From contig NC_089866.1 in NCBI RefSeq assembly GCF_036373705.1, positions 6,746,001 to 6,810,000 on the forward strand: DNA of 64,000 nt. The letters run 5' to 3'. The translations under genes and the position numbers were made by a program. The DNA is from Amia ocellicauda. Its lineage: Eukaryota; Chordata; Actinopteri; Amiiformes; Amiidae. The notes beneath the pieces were generated by a model that was given only the letters and a program-made list of their open reading frames with translations, was not told the DNA's origin and ran no database searches. Below, in pieces: positions 49,700 through 63,062 of this stretch (within the stretch, counting starts at the first letter, position 1; every line of letters begins with the position of its first letter).

Positions 49700-51538
49700 T
49701 ATATTTGTTTGATTAAAATGCTTTAATGCTATAAAATTTTATACTAGGTATGTAAAAATGATGTACATCAAATGTCTTGTACAATGTTTTGAGTCATTTC
49801 CATGATTCAAATGCTCAGTGTGAAAAATACTGTGCTACAGTCTGTATTCAATTTAAAAAATGTATACATCTATGCAATCTATGTGGTAATGAAAAGCAGG
49901 TAAAAAAAAGTCCTAATATATGGTATTATATACGTTGAAGAATCACCATCTTTCAGCTGGGTTTCTTGCATTTAAAGCTGCAATTGTAACTGCTTTATCC
50001 ACCTAAAGACTCAATTATGACTGAAGCTGAAGCCAAGCCAGTCAGGTATGCAAAGTAATAGTAGTGAGGTAGAATGAAATGCAACTTGTGAGTCATTTCC
50101 TGTATTCTGCAGACCCAGGCATCTGAATTCACACTTGACCTTATATGTACACTCTGAAACCCTGCGAAGCCACGGTTCAAACGGGGGGGGGTTGTAATTG
50201 CTGTGGACTTGATGTGCATTTATACAAACCCAGTTCAAAAACTGCAGAGGAAAATACAAACTTTGAAGTGTTAATGAGGAGGGGCACATTCAAATAATTT
50301 GATGCGGCAAAACATTCATAGCATTCCAGCAACACTCATTACAAATTATGGTCTCCTCAAGGTCAAGACAACCAAACCAAATATATCCATACACTATTTG
50401 ATTACTGCTTATTTTCAAAACATCGAAAATATTCAAACAGCTCTCTCTATGTGGGATAATTAGACTATGTTGGCACACAATTTATAACAGGAAATTGCAA
50501 CTTGAATTATAAAAAGCTCTGGCAAACAGAGGCCTTGTACATTCATGATATCCCTCTGAGGGACCACTTTTATATCTACTGGATTCCTGACAAGAAATTC
50601 GTTTTGGGCAATTGATCTTTTTGGAGAAAGACCACCATCATTTGCAAACCTCTTGTCCATTGAAATTATTTATTCGGAAAGTTAATGAATAGGTTTTACA
50701 GTGTAGTTTTTGCATTTGTCAACGTCAAATCTAATTTTAAAGGTTTTCTTAAAAATAAACATAAAAGACTTAACACACTTCTACTCCGCTTCATACATAC
50801 ATGCACAAAAACATGCACATTTCCTGCATTTTCAGCAAGACTGCAAAGCTGTCATGACAGTTACTTTTTGTGGTTTGCACATGGCATTTCTGAAAGGCAC
50901 GTAGTTTGATAAACTTCACTAGCCGATGCAGACGTTGTGTGTGTAACAGTATCTAAATAATGTAAATTTTGTATTTTGCGGAAATAAAGCTCAGATTCTT
51001 CAGTGTTTTAGTGCAAGGCTTTAATAGCTCTATAAAACCATGTGTGATACTACATCACTTTTTGGCTGATTTGAAATATGAAACTTGACCTACAATCTTT
51101 TGACCACCCTGTAGGAAAATCAATAATGTACTAAAAGGATTAATAATACATTCAAATCAATATTTTATTACAAGCAATGTTGTTCCGTCATCAACGTGTT
51201 TTTGTAATCTTCTCATTTTAAGATTTGTACTGAAAAAAAGGCATATTAAATCTTCAGTGACACATTAAACCGTTCATTGTTAGGGGAATGGTCCACTTCT
51301 TTGTAAGGTTCTAGCTTGAGTGGTAGTGCCTTTGAAAATTGGCTAGAAATCGGTCTGTTTTAAAAGCACTACAATGTCAGCAATATTTTGGATCAAATGC
51401 CTTTTAGTGACAAATAAGAATTCTGAATAATAATGATAAAAACATCAGTATAATAGAATTGTCATAATCCAAATGGATTTCAAATAGCAATGCGTTTTCA
51501 GGGTTTTTTTCTGGACTCAAGCATGTCTTTGTATACAT

Positions 51539-51588
51539 AACTCAGTGGTATGAATATGTAACTCAGTGGTATGAATATGTAACTCAAT
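51539..51588. repeat. 21-bp tandem repeat
   Basis: AACTCAGTGGTATGAATATG plus T, twice in full and once in part. Confidence 0.85.
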
Positions 51589-52209
51589 GACGAACATACG
51601 TCATGTAATGGCATGCTGAAAATCAGATAAAAAAACTTCTCCCTCCAGTTATCTTCAGTGCTTCCAGACACAATAAGCCCTACTTAGCAACAAGAGCAAA
51701 GGTCGCACACCTTGATTTACGAATGAAATATAACAGGCCTAATGTGACAGTTTGAATTGCAGATAAGCGAGAACAACAGTTTGAGAACGTTTCTTGTTAA
51801 TCCATCCATCTTAAATCCCTACAGTCCTGAAGAGGAAACAGACCCCAAAATGGCCTCTTATTGTATTTTTTTGTTGTTTTAAAACAGCATAACACATAAA
51901 ATACATTACGGTTCAGTTATTTTCTTGCTACACCGATAGAAGCCGATTGATGATGTGTGGGAGAAAGAAATAAACTGATAACCTATCAAAGCATGACCTC
52001 TCAGTTTAATCATTTCAGACATGTTTAAGTTAAATGTGCTCAGTGTTAATCAGACTCTGAAGTATATATGGTAGGATGATTCACTTATCACTTGATTGAA
52101 ATATGCCAATTTCTTAAGATAAACAGGTGTTTCCTGTTATTGACATGGAAATCAGGGGTTTTCATGGCTTAAAAACAGACTTTTCCCTACCTCCCTTGTT
52201 TTCATTACA

Positions 52210-52212
<3 letters not shown>

Positions 52213-52247
<35 letters not shown>
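52213..52247. repeat. 35-base T run
   Basis: Uninterrupted T on the plus strand (poly-A on minus). Possibly the tail of a retroposed sequence, but no body was recognised. Confidence 0.9.
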
Positions 52248-52251
<4 letters not shown>

Positions 52252-54122
52252 GCAGCATATTTTAGCCTCACTTAGCAGGTGAAGAACGGAAAGCACAAGG
52301 CCTGGAAACACACTCAAATGGCCACTGGCAGTGGCAGTGCATTGGAAGTGCAAGACTATTAGCAAAATGGACTTCTAAAAAGGTCTATTACAATTAGATG
52401 GAAGTGGTAGTTTGCATATAATTAGTATCTGCAAATGGAGCCACATTGTTAACTAAATTTCATGACACAGCCAGCGGTTCTGCTGCAGTCACAGTTGTGC
52501 AGATACTCTTCAGTTGACATGACCTGAATTAAGAAGAACCCTACTTTGCTGTAATGGCTTCCAATCAAAAAGGAAGTGGGTGAGCAGTTTTAAAAGAGGC
52601 ATACAATGAAGAGAGAAAAAAAAAAATCCAATACTGTTCTGCTTTGACTTAAAACCACATTTCAAATACCTTTGATCAGTTGCAGCATGACTACATGCAC
52701 ACCAAGCTGAATTTCACAAGTAGGATCTTTCAAAATGAGCAAATCAGCTACAGGGTAGTCAATTCTTTTTTTTTTTTTCTCTGGAAAAAAAAAACTGAAC
52801 TGAAACAGTGCTGTGCTGAGATACAGGGTGTTTCCGCTGTCTAATAAGCAGCCATTATTCATTGCATTTCCTACTTCATGTTTTCTTTTTACCAGTATGC
52901 TTATAATATGCAAAATAAAACAGACCTGGCAGAAATTATAGAAGATGCATGGGTGCACAGTTTGGCAATGGGGAAATTTCACATATATTTCATTGAATAA
53001 GTGAAAAATATGACTGCCTTCATTTAAGTGTCAGAAAAGATTTATCAATTAGTATGGATTCATAATGCTGCATTGCTTTACAGTGGGTTGCAGGTATCCT
53101 TTGCCATTTCTTTAAACAGTGTGCTGCAGCCAGGAGGGGTCAGCCTATTTTGCCAATTTTCATATAGTTCTCTGTTCCAATTATTTTCTTGCCGCGCCCC
53201 TGGTCTTAATCAAATCCTTTTCAATCTCCCCTAAGCCAAGAATCCTAGGTACATAGCTGTCCCTACAGTAATGCAGATCACACTTGGCAATGGTACAGCA
53301 CATTAGTGTCCAAAAACACTGCCTTGAAATCAATAATATCTCTGTCCTGCATCACTCTACTTCACCAAGGGCAACAGAGGTTTCCCTTCCTCTTGAAAAT
53401 CTATTTATATAACACAAACACAGTGCCATGACTAACCTGTTGCAATGTACAAAAAAGATAAGTTAATGGACGTTATTTATGGATGTATGTGTTCATGCAG
53501 AGCCACACTGAAGAGCAGGGAAGTGAAGAAAGACAAAAGCAGAACTGAGCCTTCCTCATCCTGTCCCAATTAATTTACTACACATCCCAGCCAGGCCAGT
53601 TCTACAAAACGCACAATAAAAGCAAGAGAGACCACTTTTCTTTTGAAGTCTTATTTTCTCACAGGGGTGCCCTAACCTGCGTCGGATCTTGCCTCTCTTA
53701 GTGGCCTCCCAAACTAGTGAGAACCAACTGCAGTACCGCAACCCAGCGTTTGAGCAGTGCATATATCTGCGACATTTGTACTTAAGATATAAAAAGCAGT
53801 CCAATCCTTTATAGGGAAAATACAGCTTCATAAAACAGGGTACTATCTGCATAAACGGAACAAAAACGTTTGCACCCCGAAAGCCCCTTGCAAAAGTTTA
53901 ACAGTCTAATGCTCCAATTGAACAAGAACACAAAGCCCCATCTAGTGCGATCCGGAAAGCACCCGTTTGTGACGACTGATATTTAAACACACTGAAGAGC
54001 ACCGCTGTTTATTTTTCTTCACCAGTGCATTCGTTATTGTAACACTAAAAAGGGGGGGAAAAAAGTTACAAAGTTTCCGGCGGCGACACAATGCATGGTC
54101 TGTTCAACTTGAAAAGCACTCA

Positions 54123-54400
54123 CCTCCTCCTGTGTGTGAGAGTGTTGGTTGCTGACCTACTTTCCTGCCTCCTGCAACTTTTAAACACTTCAGAGTCAAA
54201 TGCACGCCTGTGTACCGGTCTACCTATTGCATTTTCTTTTTCTGTCCAACAACAAAAAAGCACCTCAAGCAACAACAAAAAAGACACCTACCTCTTCTCG
54301 ACAGGACTTGCCCAACTTCTGCTCGGAAAGTCTTGTGCTGCCCTGTCGGGTTTTCAGCCACAGAGAAGCAGGAACTGGGGAAGCCAATCAGATGTCGTGT
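54123..54400 (-). promoter_or_regulatory. Candidate distal first exon/promoter for arhgdig
   Basis: On the minus strand CACAGGAGGAG|GTGAGTG at 54123 is a strong donor inside a segment with more CpG than its surroundings (CCGGCGGCGACAC just beyond). The arhgdig ATG exon is preceded by a long T-rich tract and GCCAAG, a possible acceptor, so an untranslated exon further upstream is expected. The link is inference; outer limits are arbitrary. Confidence 0.25.
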
Positions 54401-55529
54401 GACAAGGTTCTCATTTCGAGCTCTTTTTTCTCTTTCAAGCTCCCTGTTTGGTGTGATAAAAGGAGATACTGTCCAAGATACTATATGTTTGGTGGTCAAC
54501 TTAATCCTTCTACCTCAAAACTGGACAAAACATATACATATATTGTTATTCCACTGTTCCCCTCAATTAAAACAAATACTGTACTGTCAAAATGTAAATT
54601 CCTGAAATAAATAATACACTTCCAGCATTTATTTGTATGTATACAGTCTTTCACGGCTGTTATTATTATGTATTTATTTTAATTCATTTCCTATTAAGAC
54701 TGAAAGCAATACTACAAAAGGCAATTTGGTTCATGGTCTTATAATATAGGAGCTCTGATCCACAACACCAACTTTAGTCTGAGGTGTGTGCTTTTTGAGG
54801 TTTTACTTTTCCCATTGTACCAACCTTTTTGGAATAAATGATAATGTGTCCTAGGATATAGAGAAGTAAAGCAACAAAACCTTTATAGTCATGGAGTCTC
54901 TGTCTGTTCCTGAGCTTTCCTGTTGGGACCAGTTTATGGTTTATAGTGCTTTGTTGCACATATCATGGTATGTCTTTTCAGGCTAATCCATTTCTGTATG
55001 GCCTTACTGGTATGTAACAGCAAGGCTGGGGAGACAGACAATCGCATTTAAAGAAAACAAATTGGTGGGCAATTAATTGACAGTAATGTCTGTGTAGATA
55101 GTGTACAAATAATGTATCAGAGGTGTGGATTCAACAGCTGAATACATACTGTGAGGACACACAACCAATGCAATATCCAGGGCAGTACATTTCTATTTCC
55201 TAGCTGCTGCACCACTACAGCAAGCCTGGGAATTCATTAAAAACTAGAACCCCCCCCCCCCCCCATGTTTTGTTAGAGCTCAAGAAAGAGAAGCAGTCAA
55301 CTGCTTAGACTTTTAACATTTATTTTAGCATTCCTGTCATGCTTGTGTGGTGTGTAGCTGTTAATTCCCATACTACAGAGTTCACATTATTTTCTCTCTT
55401 TTGTACTAGGCTTGGCAGTTTATTTATTTCGTTTTTGATTTACAAAACCTATATAAGAAATACATGACTTAATATATTAATGAAGAAAGGTTGCAGTTGT
55501 GCTTAATAGATCAAAATGAGTGATCCCGA

Positions 55530-55537
55530 TGACGTCA
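55530..55537. promoter_or_regulatory. CRE-like palindrome TGACGTCA
   Basis: Perfect 8-bp CREB/ATF site, about 1.9 kb upstream of the rgs11 start. One such site can occur by chance. Confidence 0.3.
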
Positions 55538-57468
55538 CGAGGCCTTTTGCAGGCAGTACAGTGCTGCCATCTAGCGACTTCAAATGGTGTCGTTTAAACA
55601 TGAGATGCAGTTATAGAACTGCTTATGTATCATTATATAATATGAGACAACACTGAGAGGAATTTTGTATCTGTTATCATTAGATTTGTTTTTACTGAAG
55701 CACGACAGAGGGTGAAAATGGAACAGAGCATTGCCTTCCCCTTCTGTGGATATTCCTTTCTGCCACAAAAATAAATTAATACATGAAAAGAAAAAACTGC
55801 CACACCTCGAAAGTGGACCACTGAAGAGACCACTGCAACAAGGGGACAGGGATAGTCGTTCTGCCCATCCACAACTGGGGGACAGTGGCTGATACACCAA
55901 TGTACCATTTCCACACGACACCATATAATCCTTGGGCAGGTTGACATGGGGGCTCCATGTCGACTGAACCTTGAGTTCACCCCACTGCACGATCAAATGT
56001 GAATGAAGTTAACACACATCTCAAGGGTGGACCCAGGGGGCAAAGACACGAGCGTGGAAAGCAAAGAGGGCAGAGACTTATTCGGACCAACACTAGAGGG
56101 CCCTGCTTCTCTCATGTGGGCACAAAACAGACTTGGGAAACATACCGCCGACCAGCCCAACACAGATCAGTGAGGGTCCACCTGAGGTGATGGGTAAGGA
56201 GAGGCACAGACCAGGAACGAACTGTCTTCAGCCCTGGGGATGTGATTGCATAACATGAAAAGAAAAGACAGCAGCACAAATGTAGTAGTGCTAAACAATA
56301 CTTCGAAGATGGCAGAAAACAAGGTTGTTACAAGAAACTGCATCCAAAATCTGCCAGGTGGACACATTTAATAAAAACAAATGGGAGAAATGCCTGCAGA
56401 TTATGATTTCAACACATATCAGACTAAAAAGAGAAACAGTGCTTTTTTGTATTTGATAAATTAATAATAAGTGGCATAAAGTCCCACTGGTAACCATGAG
56501 TAAAGAATAAGTCTATTATGTCATAAATTGCACTTCTTCAGTCATATGTTAATGGGCTGGACAGCAGTCTGCACTAACAAGGTGGGTTTCTAGATTGAAA
56601 AGGTGGGTTTCTGGAAGTCAGGGGAGAATTGGCTGATGCTGTAACTCCTGTCAACTCCACCCCACCTTTGGTTTCTCACACACAGGTTCAGGTGATCAAA
56701 GACATTGCCTGCTCACCTTGTGAAACATTCATCCCAGGAGACTTTGCTTTGAAGTACGCTTTTAAGCCTTTTCTATCCTTTCTTTCTTTCCCTGCAGAAA
56801 CCCTCTAATAATGATACAACTCAGGTCCTCCGTGGCACACACATCAATACACAAACTAATAGGAACACAGGGCAGATTACAGTAGCTTCCTGTAGTATCT
56901 TTTTACATAATTAATATTTGATGTGCTGCTGTGTAATATAATAGCCCGTTTGTAGACAAAAACCACTGCTATCCTAATAACTGACACATGTATTGATTGA
57001 AGACTTTGTCAAACTTCGATTCTGATTTTGGCGCATGAAAAGACAATTTTGCGCTCCCCGTGAAAGTATCCGAGCATTGTGCAGGAATGAGGGCGACACC
57101 TGATGCAGATCAATGCAATGCTATCGTGCATAATTGGCCCCTGCAATATATATATCGCAATTGCGCATGGAAGAGCAGTAAAATAAAAAAGAAGAAAAAA
57201 CTAGAGCATATGAAATGGTTTATTGCAACGTGGTGCGTGCGTTTCCAGCAGCTCCCCCTTTTCCATTGAACTGCGCTTTCCTCTACAGTGGGAGCGTCAT
57301 CAGACCACTCAACCATAAACTTAATTTCTGTCGTTTCTTGCACAGAGATGGATGGGAGCTTGTTTCCCTATAAGTCCGCTAGGCGGTAATAATATCGTCG
57401 TTTCGTTGGAGGAAACAGTGCATCCTCGGAGTCCAACTTCAGAAGAGGCACAGGAGCGACCAGCCACG

Positions 57469-60400
57469 ATGACAATAAACACACTGAAGCAGGGAGGCAG
57501 CTACAAAGTGCAGATGCCTTGCTTGACTAGGGTAAGATGTACTGCTGCTGGGTCCTTCCCCCACCCTGCGTGTTTAGAGGTTTGCTACCTCGCAGGGTAT
57601 GCACGGATAGTTGCAGCTGCTGTTTGTGGGCTGATTTGGATGTTTCTTCTGTTCACTGTATACAGATGTTCGCATGCAAAGAAGTCGCATCGCTGTAAAG
57701 TATTTATAGTATTTATAATAATACTAGTCTACACGAAATACCAATTTTCAAGATACAAATGTATTTTATAACAGCCAACTATGATACATTATATTTCTAT
57801 ATTGTTATATTATTCTTATATTGGACTAATTCATGTATAAAACTTATATCGGTATCCATAGCTGTTCGCGCTGGAGGCAAAAGGATGTCATTACTAACCT
57901 GAAGTTGCCGATGGCGAATCCTACAATCTTTTAGCCCTGAACAGCCAATGATTTTGACTTAAAAGCTCACTTTGTTAAACATGTACAACAGCTGTTTAGT
58001 ATTAGTATTAATTTATAATATATATATATATATATATATCAGGTATTGCTTATCTGGTGCATATACGATTATACTATTTATACAATTAAAAGTAACGGAA
58101 TAATGTATGAATCTTAAATTAATCATTTTTAAATCTCAAGTTGTGAATCCAGTAAAGCAGAAAAACAGAGTAACAATCACGGAATATTTAATCTTACATC
58201 CTGAAGTGTTCTTAGGAAAATCAAGTACCTTAAACTGGTACACTGTGTTATCATGAAATAACTGATTTAAGCATATTAATCAAGTATGCTCTAAATATGT
58301 GTAAATATCCTTATAGAAATACTTATATCTGTCTGTCTATCTCAGGATTACTTTAAAAAGTATATACTAAAATACAATATTATCATAAATAATATTGACT
58401 CTATGTAAAGAACTCTAATTTGTTTTTTTAATTTTAGATGGAACACATCATTGTGGCTATGCAAGATCCTGATATGGGGATAAAAATGAGAAATCAGCGG
58501 CTTCTTATTACTGTGATCCCACATGCAATGACAGGTAAGAAAGTCAAAAATCACTGATTACATGGGCTTTAAAGCTGCCTTCCTGAAAAGTGATGATTGG
58601 ACTCAGCAGGAGGAAATGAAAGAGTATTAATAATAGAGTAATTTGGTCGTGTTGCCCATTTCTCATGGGAAACTGGACAGAATGAAAGAAATTCAAGTGA
58701 CAACATTCCTGACTGCAGTTTATGGGAATTAGAGAACATATATTCTGTCCTGTTGTTCTGTTAGTCTCCCAATGTAAGAGAATTATCTCTGCATACATTA
58801 TGTCATCATTCATTGTTTTTTATTATAAAATATAATCCCTTTCAACGGTAGCCAAAAATAGATGCGGTAAGAGCAAATCCTTTATCACTAAAGTTAATTG
58901 CGATAGTTTGGGTCAGTGGTATGCATTTCATGTGTTGTATTGCATGAGGCATAATCGTAAGAAAACTGATTTTGTTAACCACTCAGGGCTCTCCTGTAAT
59001 GAGTCAGACTGGATTTTTGGGTGACGGCACCCAAGAAATGAATGTGTTTCAGTTAGTGTGTAACTAAACATGTTCAGCTGTTAGTTCAGTTTAGGTAGAT
59101 GCTAAATACCTGCTGTGAACAGTACAAGTTTCAATCCCAGGGGAGCTCACCAGAGGCAGTAACAATTTTCATTAAAGGTGGGCTGGGAGAGAGGTAGGGG
59201 GTTGTAGAGGTGGTGAACTATAGATGAGAGAGAAATAGGCTGATTCTCAAAGCACCTCATGCAATAGTGCGCTAATTGGTTGGAGGCTCGGAGACCAAGG
59301 ATATCTCGGTGCAGTGCTGTTTTGATAGGTCTTAAGTGTTCTGACTTAATTTCTGCACAGCTTGTGAATATTTTAATATTTTAGTTTCAGTATGAATAAA
59401 TGAACATCCATATTATATAATTCTAACTACTAAAGACCTTACCTAAACAGCCAGCCTTGTTATTATCGATATTATCTTTGTTATTATTTATCAAAAAAAG
59501 TAGAAGTATGGTCTAATTTTGTACAGTTTATGGGCAACTTTAAAAGCAATTGTCTTATCTCAAAGCGATTATGGGTAAATGATCGCTCTATGTACACTTC
59601 AACAAGTACTTAAAATAGTCTCTTGCTGAGGGACATGACACTAACAGGACAAGTCTTTGCCCCACAATTTGCCCTGCTTTTTATAACCCCAGCTAGATTC
59701 CAGCTTGTGCAATTAACCTTGAGTAACAAAATAAATAAAACCCTCCTGTCACTCTGTAAATCTGTAATTCATCTTTTTGTTACAATTCCCACCTTGAAAA
59801 TGTTAAGAGGAGTGAGGGAGGATGGTTTTGGAGAAGGAGAAAGATACTATGCTGAGCCCAGCTCTAAGGGGGCTCATCTCTAAGGGTGATGCAATGTCCC
59901 AACTATCCAAAAAAAAGAAAACAAAAGATACATTAGCAGTCCTGGGGAACCCTTATCTGGTGCATTAGTCTGCGTATCGATCTGTCTGTTCTCCTCTCAC
60001 CTCGCAGAGATGGCTGTCTGCTGCCTCACTGATTTATGCATCATTTATGCCTTTCCCAAACTCACACTCTTCTGTTGCTGTTCTTCCCAGGAAATGATAT
60101 CGTGGAGTGGCTAATTCAAAAGTTTTCCATCACGGAAGAAGGTACGGGGGAAGAGCGTTTTGTAATCAAGCCTCCGATGGGAGGATTACAACGGGGGCTG
60201 CTTCACACTGGAGCCAGCCTGGACTGAGTCGGGTTTGAGTGCTTGATTGTTTGAGAGCGAGAGTGGCTGGGAGTCTGGTGGCAGGTCCTAATGGGCTGTT
60301 ACACTGTAGCTCTAGAGTGAGAACAAAATGTACCCTGCTTAGATTAATAAAGTAAGGTTCCTCTAGCATAAACATTTTAAAATGCATTTTGATAGAATAA

Positions 60401-63062
60401 ATGATCAAAATAAACCCACAACAAAGTACCCTTATCCTTAAAATGGATTATTAATTCCGTACAAAGTTACGAATTGCAAAAAATATTTACATATAGTATT
60501 AGCCAGATACAGGACTAATGAGGAATTGAATAGGAACAATTTGGAAGTGAATGCTTTTTAAAGGGACTGATAAAGTAAGTGACAGAAAGTTAAATGAGAG
60601 TTGAGAGTAGAGACAGCAAGCAGTCTCTGCACATGCACAAAATAAAGATGCAGTCTGTTTTGTCTGTAAGTCCTTAGTATTGTGTTTAATATGCACTTAG
60701 GATTAGAGATAGCTCTTGGACTGACATTGATTTGGGCGGTATAGACTCGCTCCTATACAGTTTGTGTCCTGTTATCCATCTGTGTTTTTCTCTCTGTGAT
60801 AGACATCAATCTGTTGAATTATTGATCTATTTCTGTAGTGGAGCAATTACTCTAATTGATCGGACCGAGAGATGTTCAGTAATGGATGGAATCTGTACAT
60901 TTGCCTAATGCCTCACTGCAACAATGGGTGAATCTGCCCAGCATACAGAGATAAGATCGAGAGCCTCTCCATTTATTGAAAGGAGCTCCGACCCATAGCT
61001 TCAGTTGCCTCGCTGAAAGATAATATTGTTTTACTCCAGACAGGCTGTAATGTAAGGGAACTGAGAGGTTAAGTGCATTGGGAACTGGGTAGGAGTCTTC
61101 TTAATGCTGAATGGGCTATATTAAATATCCACTGCATTGAGAGCCATTGAAGCCTGCACAATCCGATGGACACCTTTGTCGAAGAAGCCACATGGCGAAT
61201 TAAACACTCCAAGTAAGCTGTCCACTATAGAAAACTCCGCTGTAACACTCAGACTGACTGGCGTTCATTAAACACTGCGGAGCAAGGTGTCAAGAGAGAA
61301 ACTTTCTCTGTTTTATTTTCCATCAGGGTGTTGTGGACCTTCACACTCTGCTCCTCAGAACTCAGAGTCATTCATGCCTTATCTTGGGAAGCATGTGGCT
61401 TTGCGAGGGTGGAACGGCAGCCTCTGCCCCTTTGATTAATGGGGAGATGAGGGTGAAGTTGAGGTCACCTTGCAGGGCTCAGTTCCTCAGTAGCTGCCCT
61501 TGGCCAAGAGGTTTTGTCTCGAGCTTGGCCTTGATTGTTTCCATTGTAAACAAAACTAATAAGGAACAGAAAACACTTACACACCAAGATTGTTTTATAG
61601 AATTATGTTCCATGTATCCGTAGGCTATTTTCCACTTGTTGATCTACGTAGCAACCCTGACTTTCCCCCGAAAACAGTTTCCTCCCTGCAGTAATGTTGC
61701 CGTGACAATAGGGAATACCCCAGAGATGCTTTTGTGTCTCAGACAACGAGGCCTCTGTCTTCCTCTGGGACTTGGGGGACACTTCCCAGAAAACCAGTGT
61801 CTGTGCCAGGTTGTGACTTGTGCTAATTCCCTGTCCCTGTGTATTAATAGACTCCCCCACATCGGGTGTTTAGTCAGTACTGGTTATGTCAGAGATTAAT
61901 GTATGTGTGTATGCGTGAATGTGTTATTATTAGCTGCTGTAATTAAACCTTAGAATAATAGAATATGGCTAAGCATTCCTGATGAACTTTAGTTTTGCAT
62001 GCCTTTTAATAGCACATCACTTAAGTGAAAACTGATGGTTTTGGTTTGTTGTTGAAGATAATTATAAACCAGATTTTCTTATCTTATTTTCCATTTTTAC
62101 TGTATTGTATTATGTATTATGATAGTGCAACTGTTCCATTTCTTAGTATTTTCTGACCCATCCTGAGAAATTAAGTGCCTTGATTGTTCTATTTTAAAAT
62201 ACAAATGTTGATGTTATATTCATTTATCACTATTTAAACTTGGTTGAATGACAAGTTCATTTAGAAAAGATGTATGACTTCCTTTCAAAAGATGTTTATT
62301 TTTCAGAGGCTTTACATGTGGGTAACCTCATAGTCAAGTATGGATACATTTACCCACTGAAGGACCCAAAGACTCTCATCCTCAGACCCGATGAATCTCC
62401 ATACCGCTTTCAGGTACACAATCTGTGATTCATTACACAACTACCTGGGCCTCAACCATTTAATACCAATGTCCTCAGTGTCCAAACCAGTCTAAACATG
62501 ACAGCCTTTGCCAGGCGTTCTAGTTCATAATTCAATTGACTCAATTTTGCCAGATTTTGCACATTGTGAAAATACTTGAAGTCTCAAAATCATGTTATTA
62601 GTTAAACGTTGCTGTGTATGATAATATAACATATTTATTGTAATCAAATTCAGCACATAATTGTTCGTTTCGGTCCATCGAATTCTGGTTACAGCATCTG
62701 TTTCTTCTGTTCTCCACTAGACTCCTTACTTCTGGACCACAAACAAATGGCCGGCTTCAGAACTGGACTATGGTGAGTGTGTATTTCAATACTGTGAAAG
62801 GTTAAGATTTGTTTCTGTTCTAATTAAGTGAGTTGATAGTACAGGGCAAAGCTAATAATTAGACATTCACACCAGAAAGACTGCTTACTGCCATGACACA
62901 TCAGTCCCATGTCTGTCCCATCAGCCACATAAAATTATACTGTTGACTTTTCTGGTGAAATGACTGGTGTTCATTTTCTTTTGTATCTTTTTTCAATCTA
63001 AAGCGATTTATTTGGCGAAGAAGAACATCCGAAAACAAGGAGAACTGATTGACTATGAGAAG
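57469..63062 (+). CDS. rgs11: Regulator of G-protein signaling 11, N-terminal part (exons 1-6)
   Basis: Exons: 57469-57531, 58438-58534, 60091-60141, 62307-62413, 62721-62772 and 63004-63062; 429 bases, 143 codons, all in phase. The gene continues past the right edge. The start [10 protein letters not shown] matches the short MTI start of R7-family RGS9. The DEP domain runs from about residue 30 to 110: [64 protein letters not shown], then [20 protein letters not shown] leading into the helical extension. Expected further on are the GGL domain (binds Gbeta5) and the RGS domain. R7 proteins with Gbeta5 and R7BP/R9AP speed GTP hydrolysis on Galpha-i/o; RGS11 serves retinal ON-bipolar cells in mammals. 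An in-frame ATG at 57352 would add 39 residues with no family match. RGS9 is the alternative; synteny favours RGS11. Confidence 0.93.
57532..58437. other. rgs11 intron 1
   Basis: 0.9 kb, AT-rich, with an AT run at about 58018-58039. Nothing else recognised. Confidence 0.6.
58535..60090. other. rgs11 intron 2
   Basis: 1.6 kb with no recognised exon, repeat family or RNA gene. Confidence 0.55.
60142..62306. other. rgs11 intron 4-exon spacer (between exons 3 and 4)
   Basis: 2.2 kb. Overlapping open frames occur on both strands at 61333-61900, but none has family motifs or suitable splice sites. Confidence 0.5.

Larger units (their letters stand above)
49702..57350. other. Intergenic region between arhgdig and rgs11
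   Basis: No coding exon recognised. It contains a 21-bp tandem repeat (51539-51588), a 35-base T run (52213-52247), a C run at 55251-55264, a somewhat CpG-richer segment at 53650-54420 and a CRE-like palindrome at 55530-55537. Short open frames at 54091-54610 and 55580-55996 lack family motifs. Confidence 0.5.

Noticed and set aside
53656..53810. Plus-strand open stretch of about 48 codons after an acceptor-like TTTTCTCACAG (CPNLRRILPLLVASQTSE...)
   Set aside because: No family match recognised, no donor at its end and no partner exon; likely chance.
54091..54610. Overlapping plus-strand open frames of 103-136 codons
   Set aside because: Low-complexity Ser/Lys/Gln content, no splice context and no family pattern.
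55580..55996. 138-codon minus-strand open frame and two overlapping frames
   Set aside because: All three frames are similarly open, none has domain motifs or a good start context; possibly an unidentified repeat.
57352..57468. Upstream in-frame ATG that would extend rgs11 by 39 residues
   Set aside because: The added sequence has no match to R7 RGS proteins, whereas the MTI start at 57469 fits RGS9/RGS11.
61333..61899. Open frames on both strands within the rgs11 intron
   Set aside because: No motifs, and the real DEP-domain exons on either side splice in phase without them.
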